64,000 nucleotides of DNA from the NCBI RefSeq assembly GCF_036898095.1, contig NC_090730.1:27617943-27681942 (forward strand), in the 5' to 3' direction. The notes under the pieces were generated by a model, which saw only the letters and a list, made by a program, of their open reading frames with translations, ran no database searches and had not been told where the DNA came from. This document shows positions 62,394 through 64,000 of this stretch, piece by piece. The position numbers were made by a program, and so were the translations under genes. Numbering within the stretch: position 1 is the stretch's first letter; the number at the start of each line of letters is the position of its first letter. The DNA comes from Palaemon carinicauda (lineage: Eukaryota; Arthropoda; Malacostraca; Decapoda; Palaemonidae).

Positions 62394-62449
62394 ATATTTG
62401 CCCGCCAGCCCTGTCCCCCAAGTCAAGTCCTACCTCTAAGTGAAGTGAA

Positions 62450-62643
62450 GCAAGTCACCGGTGTGTGGGGGGGAGGGGTAGCAAGCTACCCCTTCCCCTA
62501 CCCCCGCTAACTAGCGCGGGGGTAGTTAACCCTCGTTAAAATCTATTGGCTCGTCAATTTCAGCTACGCCGAAAGGTAAACCCAATGTAAATAGCTAAGG
62601 TTTGTATGGTTAGGAAAAATACAAACTATCTCCGAATTTGTCA
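62450..62643 (+). repeat. Right ITR of element H
   Basis: GGGGTAGCAAGCTACCCC, TTAACCCTCGTTAAAATCTA, CAGCTACGCCGAAAGGTAAA, then the right tip ending GAATTTGTCA. Confidence 0.92.
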
Positions 62644-64000
62644 TTTTTCAGCTTTGGTCCTCCTTGGGGCTTGAGGGTTCGCCCTCCAAAGAGGTTTTAC
62701 TTGACTACATTCGATTGGGTGCCTCTGTCAAGCAATCGCCGTCACCGACAGAGGTTGATCCTCTGTCTCTTGTCGACGTTGTGGTGTCAGAGGTATCCAA
62801 TGTGGTATCACCCATCACCTCTGCCTCCTCAAACCCTACGGTAGCTGACGGCTTAGTTTCTCCCGTTCCTGTTCAACCAACGAGGGAGAAACTAAGTCTA
62901 ACAGTCTCTCCTGCTAGTGTTTCTTTCCCTCGGGGAAGTTCACTTACAGAGACTCCTCTTCGGAGGACTGCAGAAGGTCAGCTCGCTGACCCTACGGCCC
63001 CCAGAGGGCGCATTTGTCGCAAGGCTTGCCTTCCTCTTTGCCAGAGAGGCATTCCTTCACCTGCGGTGAGGAGGCACCTCTTTGGTTCAACATCTTCGAT
63101 GCAGTCCCCCGCAGAGGAGCCTCAACAACAATCACTGATCACTGTTCCTGCATTGTTCCTGGACCTTTCTGCAGATCGTTCCCGATCTCCTTCGGTGGAA
63201 GGTCGTCTTTTTAAAGGACACGTCGCCCTTCCACCCAAGAGACCTGCCGGCCTGCCGTCACCCTTCTTGTATAAACCTAGCAAGGTTTCACCTGAGCACG
63301 CTAAGGCGCGCCAACCAGATACGCATTATGCGCCAACGAAACCTGACGAACGCGCTCTAGTAGCTCGTCAGGCCCCATCAACAAACCCTAACAGGGCATC
63401 AAGGGCGTATGCGCCAACACGCACATACGTCCCAACAGGAGCACAGCTCTTCTATGCGCTATGCACACACTCACGCACATACGCGCCCACGCTCTCCTAC
63501 GCACCAGGCCTTGCCTGAGCCTAAGCATACGCGCCCACGCTCTCCTACGCACCAGGCCTTGCCTGAGCCTAAGCATACGTGCCCACGCCCAGCTGCGCGC
63601 CAACCCTCAACTGCACGCCAGCGCTCTCCTGTGCGCCGTCAACCTCCTGTGTGTCAGCGCTCTCCTACGCGCCAGCACTCTCCTGTGCGCCAGCGCTCTC
63701 CTACCTCGCCAGCGATCTCCTCCGTTCCTCCGTGCCAGCGCTCTCCCGCCCGCCAGCGCTCACGCCCTGCAGTTAACTCTCCTGCGCACCCACGATCTAC
63801 TGATCCTGGCGTTAGGGGGAAGTCAACTAGACTGAATTCTCCCACGCGCCAGCACTCGCCATTGCGCCAGCACTCGCCTTCACGCCAGCTCTCGCCATCG
63901 CGCCATCGCCCGCACGCATCCGTAAGGACGCGCGCGCCCCCAGCGCACACTCGCCTATCCTCTCCTACGGATTTGCGCCCACATTCTGACGCGCCCACAA
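62644..64000 (+). pseudogene. Gag of element J, 3' segment (after H), runs off the window
   Basis: Resumes with LFQLWSSLGLEGSPSKEV, in register with 39,200. It continues through DPLSLVDVVVSEVSN, TETPLRRTAE and SADRSRSPS. From about 63,280 it enters the Arg/Ser/Pro repeat region, here more decayed, with a stop at 63,516-63,518 and frame changes. A 48-bp duplication is present at 63,481-63,576. RT and YR lie beyond the window. Confidence 0.82.
63481..63576 (+). repeat. 48-bp tandem duplication in J gag
   Basis: Two copies starting ACGCGCCCACGCTCTCCTAC at 63,481 and 63,529, nearly identical; 48 bp is 16 codons. Confidence 0.9.

Larger units (their letters stand above)
39201..62643 (+). mobile_element. 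DIRS-like retrotransposon H (family 2), inserted in J gag and itself split by F
   Basis: Left tip TTTGTTCCGTAACCGAAATA at 39,201 and right end GAATTTGTCA at 62,643. Its own sequence (39,201-40,069 plus 56,501-62,643, about 7.0 kb) holds gag, RT-RNase H, YR, ICR and right ITR. A deletion of about 1 kb near 58,725 removes the C-terminal Gag domain present in I. RT has stops at 59,128 and 59,755. YR has a TGA at 60,843 but all catalytic residues. F sits in gag. Confidence 0.9.
30073..64000 (+). mobile_element. DIRS-like retrotransposon J (family 2), outermost host of the nest
   Basis: Outermost plus-strand element, visible in three pieces: 30,073-30,115 (left tip), 38,517-39,200 (rest of left ITR and Gag start) and 62,644-64,000 (Gag continuation). 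I is inserted in its left ITR and H in its Gag. The left tip TTTGTTCCGTAACTGGAATA at 30,073 is a diverged second copy of the I tip at 30,116. Once I is removed it continues naturally into the leader at 38,517. RT, YR and the right end lie beyond the window. Confidence 0.75.

Overview
This window is a piece of eukaryotic repeat DNA. It most likely comes from a decapod crustacean: short TTAGG-type telomere-like motifs, two short interspersed repeats I believe I know from shrimp and crabs, long AT/GA/TTA microsatellites, and very dense DIRS-type retrotransposons all point that way. The species assignment is inference. I found no ordinary host gene, rRNA or complete tRNA. Nearly every real reading frame belongs to tyrosine-recombinase (DIRS-order) retrotransposons, whose layout is left inverted terminal repeat (ITR), gag, reverse transcriptase-RNase H-(methyltransferase-like) ORF, tyrosine recombinase (YR), internal complementary region (ICR), right ITR. 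I label the copies A to K. Family 1 is A, B, C, D and a diverged copy K; family 2 is H, I, J; family 3 is F; family 4 is G.

Layout. Positions 1-10,684 (minus strand): element A, cut by the window edge, abuts or sits inside the ICR of element B. B is a broken mosaic with two gag copies and a gag-RT deletion. Positions 10,685-13,005: a decayed Ty3/gypsy-like Gag remnant and unrecognised DNA. Positions 13,006-19,517 (minus): element C, full length, with an intact RT-RNase H ORF and single lesions in gag and YR. Positions 19,518-23,263: AT-rich spacer with microsatellites, followed by a 23-N gap. Positions 23,313-30,033 (plus): element K, heavily decayed, with 24-bp coding repeats and two inserted short repeats.

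Positions 30,073-64,000: a set of retrotransposons nested inside one another. J starts at 30,073, is interrupted by I (30,116-38,516), resumes at 38,517, is interrupted by H (39,201-62,643), and resumes at 62,644 to the window end. H is itself interrupted inside gag by F (40,070-56,500). F is interrupted twice: inside gag by G (41,649 to about 45,640, minus strand) and inside RT by D (46,693-53,157). Removing H, F or D from its host restores the host reading frame with no gained or lost codon and no evident target duplication. That is what site-specific recombinase insertion of a circular DNA predicts, and it fixes the relative ages: J oldest, then I and H, then F, then G and D.

D is the freshest copy. 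Its RT-RNase H and YR ORFs are uninterrupted with all catalytic residues, and gag has one CGA-to-TGA stop. The other copies are pseudogenised by transitions, small indels and internal deletions. Within an element, Gag packages the RNA, RT-RNase H copies it, the ICR and ITRs allow a circular product, and the YR integrates it. This functional account comes from knowledge of DIRS elements, not from the sequence alone.
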